Below are positions 8,220 to 15,241 of a stretch of 22,772 bases of DNA, piece by piece. The number at the start of each line of letters is the position of its first letter. Positions within the stretch are counted from its first letter, which is position 1. Source of the DNA: an uncultured Bacilli bacterium (lineage in GTDB: Bacteria; Bacillota_I; Bacilli_A; RF39; UBA660); assembly GCA_910586195.1 (NCBI GenBank), contig CAJUHO010000017.1:1-22772 (forward strand). Direction: 5' to 3'. The translations under genes and the position numbers were made by a program. The notes under the pieces were generated by a model. That model was not told where the DNA came from, searched no databases, and saw only the letters and a program-made list of their open reading frames with translations.

Positions 8220-9596
8220 CTATTTATGATTTTCAAACATTAAACCCTTATAATACTTCCAAGCAAGAACACGGAATGCCAATCTATCAATTAGATTTTC
8301 ATCAATGGTATTATTTGATACAGCATCCTTTATTTCATTCATACTATTATTATAGTCAGTAGTAATAATCATATCATTGCCAGCTAAAATTGCTTTTACA
8401 GTAGCATTATCGATAGTGGATACTGCTCCCATTGCCAAATCATCTGTCATAATAATACCAGTAAATCCTAATTTGTTTCGTAGTAGATTGTGAACATCGG
8501 TAGAAAGAGAAGCAGGATTATTAGCATCTATACTATTTACAGTATTATGACTTACTAAAATTGCTTCAGCCCCTGCGTTGATTCCTGCAGTAAACGGAGG
8601 AATATCGTTATTTAAAATATCATCATAACTTCTAGTATCTGTTGCACCACTAGTATGAGTATCTGCATTATTTCCATAGCCAGGAAAATGTTTTAGAGTA
8701 TAGGAAACGCCAGTATCCTTGCTAGCTGAAATTACAGTTTTGGCATAAGTAGAAGTAAGATCTGTATTTTCTCCTAAGGCTCTATCATACATATAATCGC
8801 TTGAATTTGTAGAAACATCTATTACCGGTGCCAGATTTAGGTTAATTCCTAAATTTTTAAGTATCTTACTTTTGTAAATAGTATCTTCTGAAATTTTAGC
8901 GAATCCACCATCTGCATATAGTTCCTTAGATGATTTGAATTTTTCATTTACAAGATTTGTATTACTACTAACTCTAACTACTTTTCCGCCTTCCTCATCT
9001 ACTGCGGTTAAAATAGGAATTTTAGCGACTTCTTGTAAAGAAGACATCATATCTTGCACTTCTTTTTCTGTTTTATTTTTGAAGTCCTTTTCAAAAAATA
9101 CATATCCTCCAAATTGATATTTTTTTAATTCTTCTTTTGCACCTGCATCTGGATAACGGACTAAAAGTAATTGTGCTATTTTTTCATCTAAAGACAGACT
9201 TTTTAATTTGTTATTTGCCAAAATATAATAATTACTAAATATTCCATTATCAAGCCATGTTGTGGGAATACCATTATCATCTAAAGAGACAGTTGAGGTT
9301 GTATAACGAATAATGGTACTATCTTGTATATTTTTGTTTTTATTCAGTTTACCACTATATTCGATTCTGATACTTTCTCCCATTTCAGCTTTAATGTTTT
9401 CTCCAAGAAAAGTATAAATAATTTGATTACTATCTTGGACCGTTAATGTTTTATCATCCATAGATATTACAGCAGCGGTCATTTTGCTTGTTTTTTCTTT
9501 ATCATTCTTTAAATTATGTGTAAATAAAAAGGTAAGTCCTGATAAGGAAATAATTCCAATTACTGCTATTAATATAAAAATATTTTTTTTGTTCAT
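8220..9596 (-). CDS. nagZ: membrane-anchored GH3 beta-N-acetylhexosaminidase (NagZ-type)
   Basis: A 458-aa enzyme expected to remove beta-linked N-acetylglucosamine from peptidoglycan fragments or glycans outside the membrane. The start at 9596 (MNKKNIFILIAV) is favoured by AGGTG upstream. Residues about 5-25 form a membrane anchor. A small beta domain (about 35-105; 'TAAVISMDDKTLTVQD', 'GESIRIEYSGKL') precedes the TIM barrel (about 130-455). NagZ-specific motifs are clear: KHFPGYGNNADTH with the general acid/base dyad Asp312/His314, and the nucleophile motif MTDDLAMGA (Asp385/386). LLLVRYPD and VDEEGGKVVR are also typical. It is the only metabolic cargo of element 1 and has its own terminator. 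The NagZ assignment is firm; the natural substrate (muropeptide or host glycan) is not. The anchored form with an N-terminal domain differs from cytosolic NagZ. Confidence 0.9.
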   Translation of the reverse strand: MNKKNIFILIAVIGIISLSGLTFLFTHNLKNDKEKTSKMTAAVISMDDKTLTVQDSNQIIYTFLGENIKAEMGESIRIEYSGKLNKNKNIQDSTIIRYTTSTVSLDDNGIPTTWLDNGIFSNYYILANNKLKSLSLDEKIAQLLLVRYPDAGAKEELKKYQFGGYVFFEKDFKNKTEKEVQDMMSSLQEVAKIPILTAVDEEGGKVVRVSSNTNLVNEKFKSSKELYADGGFAKISEDTIYKSKILKNLGINLNLAPVIDVSTNSSDYMYDRALGENTDLTSTYAKTVISASKDTGVSYTLKHFPGYGNNADTHTSGATDTRSYDDILNNDIPPFTAGINAGAEAILVSHNTVNSIDANNPASLSTDVHNLLRNKLGFTGIIMTDDLAMGAVSTIDNATVKAILAGNDMIITTDYNNSMNEIKDAVSNNTIDENLIDRLAFRVLAWKYYKGLMFENHK

Positions 9597-9673
9597 ATAA
9601 TCACACCTATCAATATCAGTATATATTTTGAAAACAAATAATATGCTCATTCTTGTTTAATTTTTTTTGAATT

Positions 9674-9712
9674 TGTGTCTTAAAAGATGTCAAGCAACTC
9701 TTTGTCTCATAC
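9674..9712. other. attR-like junction of element 1 (ATPase 5' half side)
   Basis: The element half-site TGTGTCTTAAAAGATGTCAA occupies 9674-9693. Shared bases AGC (9693-9695) and ACT (9697-9699) lead into ATPase coding DNA (AACTCTTTGTCTC). The likely crossover dinucleotide AC is at 9697-9698. The element supplies the premature TGA (9690-9692 on minus) that ends the N-terminal ATPase fragment. Confidence 0.7.
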
Positions 9713-10115
9713 CCCCGGATAATGATTCTGGGTACTTATGAATAAAGTCACCTAATCCATAAGTGTTTAATAAATGAATTACATAGTTTTTATTTTCTTC
9801 TGAAAGAGAATTTGTAATTTCTAAACCTAGAAGACAATTATCTAGTATCGTTCTCCAAGGAAATAGAGAATCTTTTTGAAGCATATATCCAAGAACAATA
9901 TTTTCTTTATGAAACTTAATAGTTCCTCCAGAGGCAGTCTCTAGGCCAGAAAGAATAGAAAGTATTGTTGACTTTCCACAACCACTTGGTCCTACAATTG
10001 CAAGAAATTCTTGTTCATAGATATCAAAGGAAACATCCTTAACGGCCTCTATTTCTCCTTCTAGATCCTGGTAATTTTTTGTTAGGTGTGATACTTCTAA
10101 GATTTTATTTTCCAT
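9690..10115 (-). pseudogene. 5' half of ABC transporter ATPase gene (N-terminal fragment)
   Basis: Encodes 141 aa ending ...LSGGMRQRVA followed by a stop supplied by the inserted element. Walker A (GPSGCGKST, 42-50), the Q-loop (Gln80, YMLQKDSLFPW) and the ABC signature (LSGG, 132-135) are present; Walker B and the H-loop lie 3.3 kb away at 6051-6383. The MLQKDSLFPWRTI stretch is typical of NitT/TauT/SsuB ATPases. Its ATG overlaps the end of the binding-protein reading frame by 11 nt, showing the original operon order. As it stands, the fragment could bind ATP poorly at best and should be non-functional unless element 1 excises. Confidence 0.9.
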
Positions 10116-10506
10116 ATATTAACTTATCGTATGATACTTCATTATCAAGTTCACCACTGGCTTTCATGATCTTTTGCAAGTGATTAAATGACTCTTCACT
10201 AAACTTTGTTGTTTTTGGCCATGCTTCAATTTCACGATATCTTTTTACCACATTAGTTAAATCATTTAATGAAGTGTCAGGAAATTGTTTTAGAATGGTT
10301 TTTGCAACATCAGCATCACTAGAAGAATGTACATAGTCAAGTCCTTTTTGAATAGCACGCTCAAACTTCTCGATGATTTCTGGATTTTTTTCTAAATAAC
10401 TTATTTTTGCACTATAAGATGTATAAGGAACAACACCGCCAAGCTCTCCGATGGATGCTACAACATAGCCAAGTCCCTGTTGTTCAATTTGTAGAGCATT
10501 AGGTTC
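10105..10506 (-). pseudogene. 3' half of ABC substrate-binding protein gene (NMT1/SsuA family)
   Basis: Translated on the minus strand from the junction: EPNALQIEQQGLGYVVAS... to ...YDKLIYGK stop (TAA 10107-10105). It has no start codon of its own; a TAA lies a few codons upstream in frame. 'GVVPYTSYSAKISYLEKNPEIIEKF' is typical of the second lobe of NMT1/THI5-like binding proteins. The first lobe is on the opposite strand at 15242-15840 and also ends in EPNA. Joining the two at the shared 11 bp gives exactly 990 nt (329 aa), a normal length for the family. It was missed as an ORF because it lacks a start. The 11-nt overlap with the ATPase ATG proves the original operon. Confidence 0.88.
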
Positions 10507-10524
10507 TCTTAGTGCGAGAATAAG
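10496..10524. other. recombination junction A: SBP 3' half / element arm, with 17-bp half-site
   Basis: GCATTAGGTTC at 10496-10506 is the inverted copy of GAACCTAATGC at 15830-15840. To its right is a non-SBP half-site CTTAGTGCGAGAATAAG (10508-10524), 13/17 identical to CCTAATGCAATAATAAG at 15833-15849. Brought together they form a dyad of two 17-bp arms around AGAA. Its central dinucleotide GA lies inside the shared bases, as expected for a serine recombinase crossover. Confidence 0.7.
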
Positions 10525-10599
10525 AAGTTACCTATATTGTTCAAAATAAATTTCCATATAAAAAACTGCTAAGTTCTAGGAAAACTATAATTTTTTTTG

Positions 10600-10605
10600 T
10601 ATAAT
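10600..10605 (+). promoter_or_regulatory. -10 box for the zinc-ribbon gene
   Basis: TATAAT at 10600-10605 lies 20 bp upstream of the start codon at 10625 and just inside the recombination junction. I see no good -35 box at the right distance. Because it is inside the invertible segment, its orientation to flanking genes would change on inversion. Confidence 0.4.
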
Positions 10606-10624
10606 CTTATTAGAGGTGTTATTT

Positions 10625-11179
10625 ATGAAGTGTTTCAAATGTGGTAATGGTAATATGATTATTAAACTTGGACAGTATGGATTATTTGCAGCATGCGATA
10701 ATTTTCCTAATTGCCGAAATACAATGAGGTTAAGTAAATTTTTATATGAAGTATTAAAAAAAGATGGTATTAATATTTATGGTTGGGAACATGAATGTTG
10801 GAAATGTGGTAAGACTATAAAAGTCTATACATATTTTATAAACAAACAATTAAAGCAATACATGGAAGAACATACTGAATTGGGAAGTTTAGGACTTGGC
10901 ACACTACCACCAGTTGATGAATATTTAAAGAGAAATTATAAAACGATTAATAATAATTTTAGCAAAACACAAAATGCCTATTGTACATCAAATAACTGTT
11001 CACATTGTAATGCATTAATTGGGAATCATTTTATAGTTGAAGATCCACATGATATTTTTGATGACTGGATAAAAGGAAATTTAGATAAATATTTAGTAGA
11101 AAGTATTCCTTTTGATAAATTTAATATTAAAGAGGAAGAATTAGTTGGATTAGAAAATTATTTTGCACAAGTATTTTAA
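10625..11179 (+). CDS. zinc-ribbon protein with topoisomerase-I-type C4 finger
   Basis: A 184-aa protein. ATG 10625 is preferred because AGAGGTG (10612-10618) lies 6 nt upstream; the earlier GTG at 10616 overlaps that site. The N-terminus is a C4 zinc finger like the C-terminal repeats of topoisomerase I (Cys3, Cys6, Cys24, Cys30; 'GQYGLFAACDNFPNC'). A second set of Cys residues (CWKC at 58-61; Cys120, CSHC at 125-128) may form another split ribbon. The rest is acidic and unrecognised. The fold suggests nucleic-acid binding. It is the first gene inside the 10507 junction and shares the segment with recombinase 2, so it may be mobile-element cargo or an accessory recombination protein. Function unknown. 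Confidence 0.7.
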   Translation: MKCFKCGNGNMIIKLGQYGLFAACDNFPNCRNTMRLSKFLYEVLKKDGINIYGWEHECWKCGKTIKVYTYFINKQLKQYMEEHTELGSLGLGTLPPVDEYLKRNYKTINNNFSKTQNAYCTSNNCSHCNALIGNHFIVEDPHDIFDDWIKGNLDKYLVESIPFDKFNIKEEELVGLENYFAQVF

Positions 11180-11296
11180 AATAAAGAAAAGAGAAAGCTA
11201 TTAAAAATAATATTTCTATGTACTTAAAAAATAAACAATTAACAAAATTAAAAAGTCGTAACTTAAAAGGTAGATATTAACAAATTATTAAATATC

Positions 11297-11327
11297 ATAC
11301 AGAAATCTAAAAGAAAAATTTCTGTAT
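11297..11327 (+). other. 10-bp perfect inverted repeat (hairpin) downstream of the zinc-ribbon gene
   Basis: ATACAGAAAT (11297-11306) and ATTTCTGTAT (11318-11327) are perfect complements with an 11-nt loop. No long T run follows directly, so it is a weak terminator or an element/protein-binding dyad. The surrounding 11180-11360 region shows no gene. Confidence 0.5.
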
Positions 11328-11360
11328 AAAACTAACTTTTTAGATGGGGAGTAATACACT

Positions 11361-11480
11361 ATGACATTGGACAAGCCAATAACGATGTGTGCCAAGGAAA
11401 TCTTCTCTAAAAGCCTACCACTTTCTGATATGAATCCCGTTTCTTGGACAAAATGGAAACGAGATTTTTTATATGAGTAA
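11361..11480 (+). CDS. 39-aa ORF of unknown meaning
   Basis: ATG at 11361 follows GGGGAG (11346-11351, 9 nt spacing). The ORF encodes MTLDKPITMCAKEIFSKSLP and so on, ending WKRDFLYE. It overlaps the first codons of the decayed transposase in another frame. The composition is balanced and protein-like (W, C, P, K, E), but no family is recognised. It may be a small gene, the remnant of a larger one, or chance. Confidence 0.25.
   Translation: MTLDKPITMCAKEIFSKSLPLSDMNPVSWTKWKRDFLYE
11438..11470 (+). terminator. possible terminator hairpin just before the transposase remnant
   Basis: CGTTTC (11438-11443) pairs with GAAACG (11456-11461) around a 12-nt loop, followed by AGATTTTTT. The stem is short, and it overlaps the 39-aa ORF, so either call could be wrong. 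Confidence 0.4.
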
Positions 11481-11849
11481 ATTAAGCTATGAAGATAGAT
11501 ATATATAACGGAAGAAAAGAAAGGGATATCTTAAATGCTTTGCAATCTCAATATGGAGTTACTAAACATAGTTAGGTTAATAAATAAATATGGCTTTGAA
11601 ATATTAGGAACATCAAAAATAAATAAAAGAAAAAACTATAAATAGGGATTTAATAAATCATGAGCCTGTTCAAAGTGTAGCTATAGATATCGGACTATCA
11701 GTAATAGAGTATTACAAGACTGGCTTAAAAAATATAAAGAAAACAATATTCTTCTTCATCATGAAATAAGAAAATTAATTAAGATAATTGAAAATACATT
11801 AACAATTAAACCTGTAAGAGAGACTAAACAGAAACTAGTTGCTGAATAG
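11473..11849 (+). pseudogene. decayed IS3-family OrfA-type transposase
   Basis: Fragments in different frames line up in order with the helix-turn-helix OrfA proteins of IS3/IS150-like elements: MSKLSYEDRYIYN at 11473, then NALQSQYGVTKHS, NKYGFEILGTSKINKRKNY, LINHEPVQSVAIDIGLS, and finally SNRVLQDWLKKYKENN to VRETKQKLVAE stop (11847-11849). At least three frameshifts and a stop interrupt it. No OrfB (DDE integrase) follows and terminal repeats are not obvious, so this is a dead remnant. It shows that this segment has collected mobile DNA before. Confidence 0.7.
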
Positions 11850-11915
11850 TTTTTGCCTTTTCTTAAAGTATTATTCTCTGAGTTTTTTCATAATTTTAGT
11901 TAAAGGGGACTGATT

Positions 11916-12083
11916 ATGAATTCTAATGATATTATAAAAAGTAAAGAGATAGAACATAAAAATAAAAAAATACTTTTGAGTGTCGCTCTTTTCCTAAATA
12001 AAGAGCTGTTTGATGAAAATGAAATATCCTATAAGATATTTAAATACACAGAAGAAAATATTTTAAAAGATTTAAAAAATTAG
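11916..12083 (+). CDS. 55-aa ORF directly upstream of recombinase 2
   Basis: ATG 11916 has a strong AAAGGGGA site (11902-11909). The peptide (MNSNDIIKSKEIEHKNKKIL to KDLKN) is charged and predicted helical with no recognised family. The recombinase ribosome site begins at its stop codon, so the two are co-transcribed. The arrangement parallels the 48-aa ORF before recombinase 1, although the sequences are not clearly alike. A role as directionality factor or regulator is inference from position. Confidence 0.55.
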   Translation: MNSNDIIKSKEIEHKNKKILLSVALFLNKELFDENEISYKIFKYTEENILKDLKN

Positions 12084-12098
12084 AAAGGAGAAGAGACT

Positions 12099-13805
12099 TT
12101 GGATTTATATACTGTTCGAAAAAAACTAAATATGGGAGAATCACTTACAGGTATACACCTTAGGGTCACTGATTATGCAAGAGTATCAACAGATGCAGAT
12201 GAGCAAAAGAAATCATTAAAAAATCAAGTAGAGCATTTTGAACAATATATAAAACAAAATCCCAATTGGACTTATATACCAGGTTATGTAGATGATGGAA
12301 TCACAGGAACAAGTGATATAAAAAGAGATAATTTTATGCAGATGATTGAGGATGCTCATCTTGGCAAGTTCGATTTAATTGTTACGAAAGAAATATCTAG
12401 ATTTTCGAGAAATACTTTGGATAGCATAAAATATACTAGAGAACTTTTGTCCCTCGGAGTAGCGGTTTTATTTGTAAATGACAATATTAATACGGCTATG
12501 CCTGATGCAGAACTGAGACTTACTATAATGGCATCTATGGCACAAGATGAAATAAGAAGATTATCAGAACGTGTTAAATTTGGTATGAATCGGGCTATAG
12601 AACGAGGAGAAATATTAGGTAATGATATGCTTTATGGTTATAAAAAAAATAAGGATACAGGAGTGTTGATCATTATAGAAGAAGAAGCAGAAATTGTAAG
12701 AAAAATTTATGAGCTTTATGCAGTTGATGAACTATCTCTTTCAAAAGTTGCTAAAACTTTAAATAATGAGGGTCTTAGAACTTATCAAAATAAGAAATGG
12801 TGTGTATCGACAATTTCTAGGATGATTGAAAATCCGAAGTATAAAGGATACTATTGTGCTAAAAAGTCCGAAATAGTCGATTATATGACTAAAAAGGTAA
12901 AATATTTCGAAAAAGATGATTGGATTTTGTATGAAGATAAAAAGAGAATTCCGCCAATTATAGATGATAGTCTATGGGAGAGAGCTAATGCACGTCTGAC
13001 TTCTAGAAAAGTTGCTTTTCATAGTCGGAAAAAGGATAAAAGTTTATATAAAAATAGATATTTATATAGTGCTAAAATATATTGTAAGGACCATAATACT
13101 ATTTTTCATCGAAGAGAATTTCGAAAAAATAAAAAAGATATTACGTGGGTCTGTTCTCTTTATTTAAAAAATGGAAAAGCAGCATGCGATTCTCCTAATA
13201 TTAGAGAATTAGAAATTACTACTATCTTTAAAAATTTAATTTCCATATTTCAAATTGATAAAAATTATATTATACAAATTCTTATGGATTATTATCATTT
13301 CTTAAATGTAGAAGAAAATTTAAACAGTGAAATTGACTGTGTAGAAAAAGAAATAAATAGCTTATATGCGAAAAAAGATAAGTTATTAGAATTTAGTTTA
13401 GATGGTAGTATATCTAATCATGAATTTTGCAAGCGAAATAATTTTTATAACAAAAAATTAGAATTGGCAAAGATGAATTTAAATGAGTTATACAAGAATA
13501 TAAAAAGTAAAAAGATGGTAATAGATAAAGAGCAAACATTAAGGGAGATATTAAAACAGAAGGTATCTTCTTCTGAGACAGATGAAAAAATAATTAGTTT
13601 ATTATTGGATCATATAGTAGTTTCCAAAGTTGATAATAAAAAAGAGAATATGAATTTAGACGTTTTTTTATCTTATTCTAAAAATTCGACTGAAAAGAGA
13701 CTAACCCCAATTTTAAAAAGGACCTATGAATTTAGACGGGGCTATGATGTGAAAGGAACGAAAAGATATAAAGTAATCTATCATGTAAATTGTTTTTTTA
13801 TCTAA
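12099..13805 (+). CDS. large serine recombinase 2 (inside the inverted segment)
   Basis: A 568-aa recombinase with a TTG start supported by AAAGGAG at 12084-12090. The resolvase domain (about 22-165) has the nucleophile Ser30 in DYARVSTDADEQ and Arg101/Arg104 in EISRFSRN. The Recombinase domain (about 185-300) is followed by a zinc-binding region (CKDH, WVCS, ACDSP; about 328-366) and a long coiled coil (about 400-490). The family is common on Gram-positive ICEs and transposons ('VDDGITGTS' and 'KFDLIVTKEISRF' are characteristic). It is unlike recombinase 1 except in domain order. Being the only recombinase between the inverted 11-bp sites, it is the best candidate for the rearrangement that split the binding-protein gene. 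All catalytic residues are present. Confidence 0.92.
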   Translation: MDLYTVRKKLNMGESLTGIHLRVTDYARVSTDADEQKKSLKNQVEHFEQYIKQNPNWTYIPGYVDDGITGTSDIKRDNFMQMIEDAHLGKFDLIVTKEISRFSRNTLDSIKYTRELLSLGVAVLFVNDNINTAMPDAELRLTIMASMAQDEIRRLSERVKFGMNRAIERGEILGNDMLYGYKKNKDTGVLIIIEEEAEIVRKIYELYAVDELSLSKVAKTLNNEGLRTYQNKKWCVSTISRMIENPKYKGYYCAKKSEIVDYMTKKVKYFEKDDWILYEDKKRIPPIIDDSLWERANARLTSRKVAFHSRKKDKSLYKNRYLYSAKIYCKDHNTIFHRREFRKNKKDITWVCSLYLKNGKAACDSPNIRELEITTIFKNLISIFQIDKNYIIQILMDYYHFLNVEENLNSEIDCVEKEINSLYAKKDKLLEFSLDGSISNHEFCKRNNFYNKKLELAKMNLNELYKNIKSKKMVIDKEQTLREILKQKVSSSETDEKIISLLLDHIVVSKVDNKKENMNLDVFLSYSKNSTEKRLTPILKRTYEFRRGYDVKGTKRYKVIYHVNCFFI

Positions 13806-13819
13806 AATAGACTGTCTCA

Positions 13820-13848
13820 TTTACCTTTTTTGAAAATTAATATATAAT
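13820..13848 (+). promoter_or_regulatory. promoter for UDP-glucose dehydrogenase
   Basis: TATAAT at 13843-13848 with TTTACC at 13820-13825, spacer 17 bp. It begins 14 bp after the recombinase 2 stop codon. The ribosome site GAAAGGA (13883-13889) and ATG 13898 follow. Confidence 0.65.
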
Positions 13849-13897
13849 ACTTATGACAATAGTAATAAAAGAAAATATATTCGAAAGGATAAGTAAG

Positions 13898-15061
13898 ATG
13901 AAAATAGCAGTAGCAGGAACTGGTTACGTGGGACTTTCTTTGTCTACGTTACTAAGCCAATATAATGAAGTATACGCACTAGATATTAATGAGAAAAAAG
14001 TAAAAATGATTAATGATAGAATTTCTCCTATAGAAGATGAAGATATTGAACGCTTTTTTAGAGAAAAGAATCTTCATTTAACAGCGACCTTAGACTATAA
14101 AGAGGCATTTAAGGATGCCCAGTTTATTATCATTAGTACACCTACTAATTATAATGAAGAATTGAATTACTTTGACACATCTAGTGTCGAGGATATAATT
14201 AAGAAAATAATTAGTATGAACTTAAATACTACTATGATTGTAAAATCTACAGTGCCAGTAGGTTTTATCGATAATATAAAAGAAAAATATGGTATTGACA
14301 ATATTCTCTTTTCACCAGAATTTTTAAGAGAAGGAAAGGCTTTATATGACAATTTATACCCCTCTAGAATTATTATAGGGGAAGACTCAGAGAGGGCAAG
14401 AGAATTTGCCAATCTTTTAAAACAAGGATGCGAAAAGAAAGATGTCTCTGTTAAGTTTATGGGCTCTAAAGAAGCAGAAGCTGTAAAACTATTTGCTAAT
14501 ACCTATTTAGCCTTACGTATATCTTTTTTTAATGAACTAGATACATATGCAGAAGTGATGAGATTGAATAGTCGAGATATTATTGAAGGAGTAAGCCTAG
14601 ATCCTAGAATTGGAAATTATTATAATAATCCTTCCTTTGGATATGGGGGCTATTGTCTTCCAAAAGATACCAAACAGTTACTAGCTAATTATAAGGATGT
14701 TCCAGAAAACTTAATTGAAGCTATTGTAAAATCAAACGAAACAAGAAAAGATTATATAGCAGAAATCGTGTTAAAAAATAAACCTAAAGTAGTGGGCATT
14801 TATCGTCTAACGATGAAAACAGGCTCCGATAATTTTAGAGAGAGTGCTATTCAAGGCATTATTAATAGACTAGAGAAGAATGTGGAAATTATAATTTATG
14901 AACCAACATTAATAACTGATAAGTTCCATAATTGTAAGGTAGTGAAAAATTTAGAAGAATTTAAAAAATTAGCCGATGTTATATTAGCTAATAGGCAAGA
15001 TGAAAATACGAAACAAATGGGGGATAAAGTCTATACTAGAGATGTATTTGTTAGGGATTAA
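13898..15061 (+). CDS. ugd: UDP-glucose 6-dehydrogenase
   Basis: A 387-aa cytosolic enzyme oxidising UDP-glucose to UDP-glucuronate with two NAD+. The start at 13898 (MKIAVAGTGYVGL) has GAAAGGA 8 nt upstream and begins directly with the Rossmann motif GTGYVG (7-12); the ORF extension to 13853 lies too close to the promoter. Other family motifs are STPTNY, KSTVPVGF, SPEFLREGKAL, the central-helix EAVKLFANTYLALRISFFNELD and the catalytic Cys253 in GYGGYCLPKDTKQL. The C-terminal domain (about 295-387) is present. The product feeds acidic capsule, teichuronic or glycolipid synthesis, but no polymer cluster is next to it; two membrane glycosyltransferases lie at 15866-18760. It is within the inverted segment, upstream of and co-oriented with the binding-protein 5' half, and has its own promoter and terminator. 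Confidence 0.93.
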   Translation: MKIAVAGTGYVGLSLSTLLSQYNEVYALDINEKKVKMINDRISPIEDEDIERFFREKNLHLTATLDYKEAFKDAQFIIISTPTNYNEELNYFDTSSVEDIIKKIISMNLNTTMIVKSTVPVGFIDNIKEKYGIDNILFSPEFLREGKALYDNLYPSRIIIGEDSERAREFANLLKQGCEKKDVSVKFMGSKEAEAVKLFANTYLALRISFFNELDTYAEVMRLNSRDIIEGVSLDPRIGNYYNNPSFGYGGYCLPKDTKQLLANYKDVPENLIEAIVKSNETRKDYIAEIVLKNKPKVVGIYRLTMKTGSDNFRESAIQGIINRLEKNVEIIIYEPTLITDKFHNCKVVKNLEEFKKLADVILANRQDENTKQMGDKVYTRDVFVRD

Positions 15062-15066
15062 AATAT

Positions 15067-15097
15067 GAATGGTTCTATAATGTGCCATTCTTTTTTT
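15067..15097 (+). terminator. terminator after UDP-glucose dehydrogenase
   Basis: GAATGG (15067-15072) pairs with CCATTC (15085-15090), followed by seven T. It begins 6 bp after the stop codon. Confidence 0.75.
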
Positions 15098-15209
15098 GAT
15101 GAGGAAAAATGAACATATCTTTCATAGTCTCTATTAAAAAGAGGAACTACGAAACTAAAATATATTATTTGAATCCAAAAGAGAAGGAACGAATTAGTCT
15201 ATTCTTGCG

Positions 15210-15235
15210 TATAATACTTTGACTGTGAAAGGAGG
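15210..15235 (+). promoter_or_regulatory. -10 box and strong RBS of the importer operon
   Basis: TATAAT at 15210-15215 and AAAGGAGG at 15228-15235 precede ATG 15242. I see no good -35 box. No TPP, SAM or other riboswitch pattern is evident in 15062-15241. This is the natural operon promoter, now pointing away from the ATPase and permease. Confidence 0.55.
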
Positions 15236-15241
15236 ATATAT

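Larger units (their letters stand above)
6385..9696 (-). mobile_element. element 1: 3.3-kb serine-recombinase element inserted in the ABC ATPase gene
   Basis: This 3312-bp segment separates two halves of one ATPase frame and removing it restores the frame exactly. It carries a GH3 beta-N-acetylhexosaminidase (8220-9596), a 48-aa ORF (7981-8127) and a large serine recombinase (6414-7988), all on the minus strand. The junctions share AGCnACTnTTTG. Joining the two element arms rebuilds an imperfect 20-bp dyad around an 8-bp spacer with AC at the centre, the geometry of a serine recombinase attP. There are no conjugation, replication or phage structural genes, so it is a minimal integrative element with one metabolic cargo gene. 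Whether it still excises is inference. Confidence 0.8.

Noticed and set aside
6414..13805. The idea that both recombinases belong to one composite element
   Set aside because: The two proteins differ in sequence apart from domain order, the half-sites and cores differ (AC versus GA), and each event can be undone independently.
15062..15241. Possible riboswitch upstream of the binding-protein gene (a thiamine-related transporter was considered)
   Set aside because: No CTGAGA/TPP core or other known riboswitch landmark is visible; the region is explained by the ugd terminator and a -10 box.
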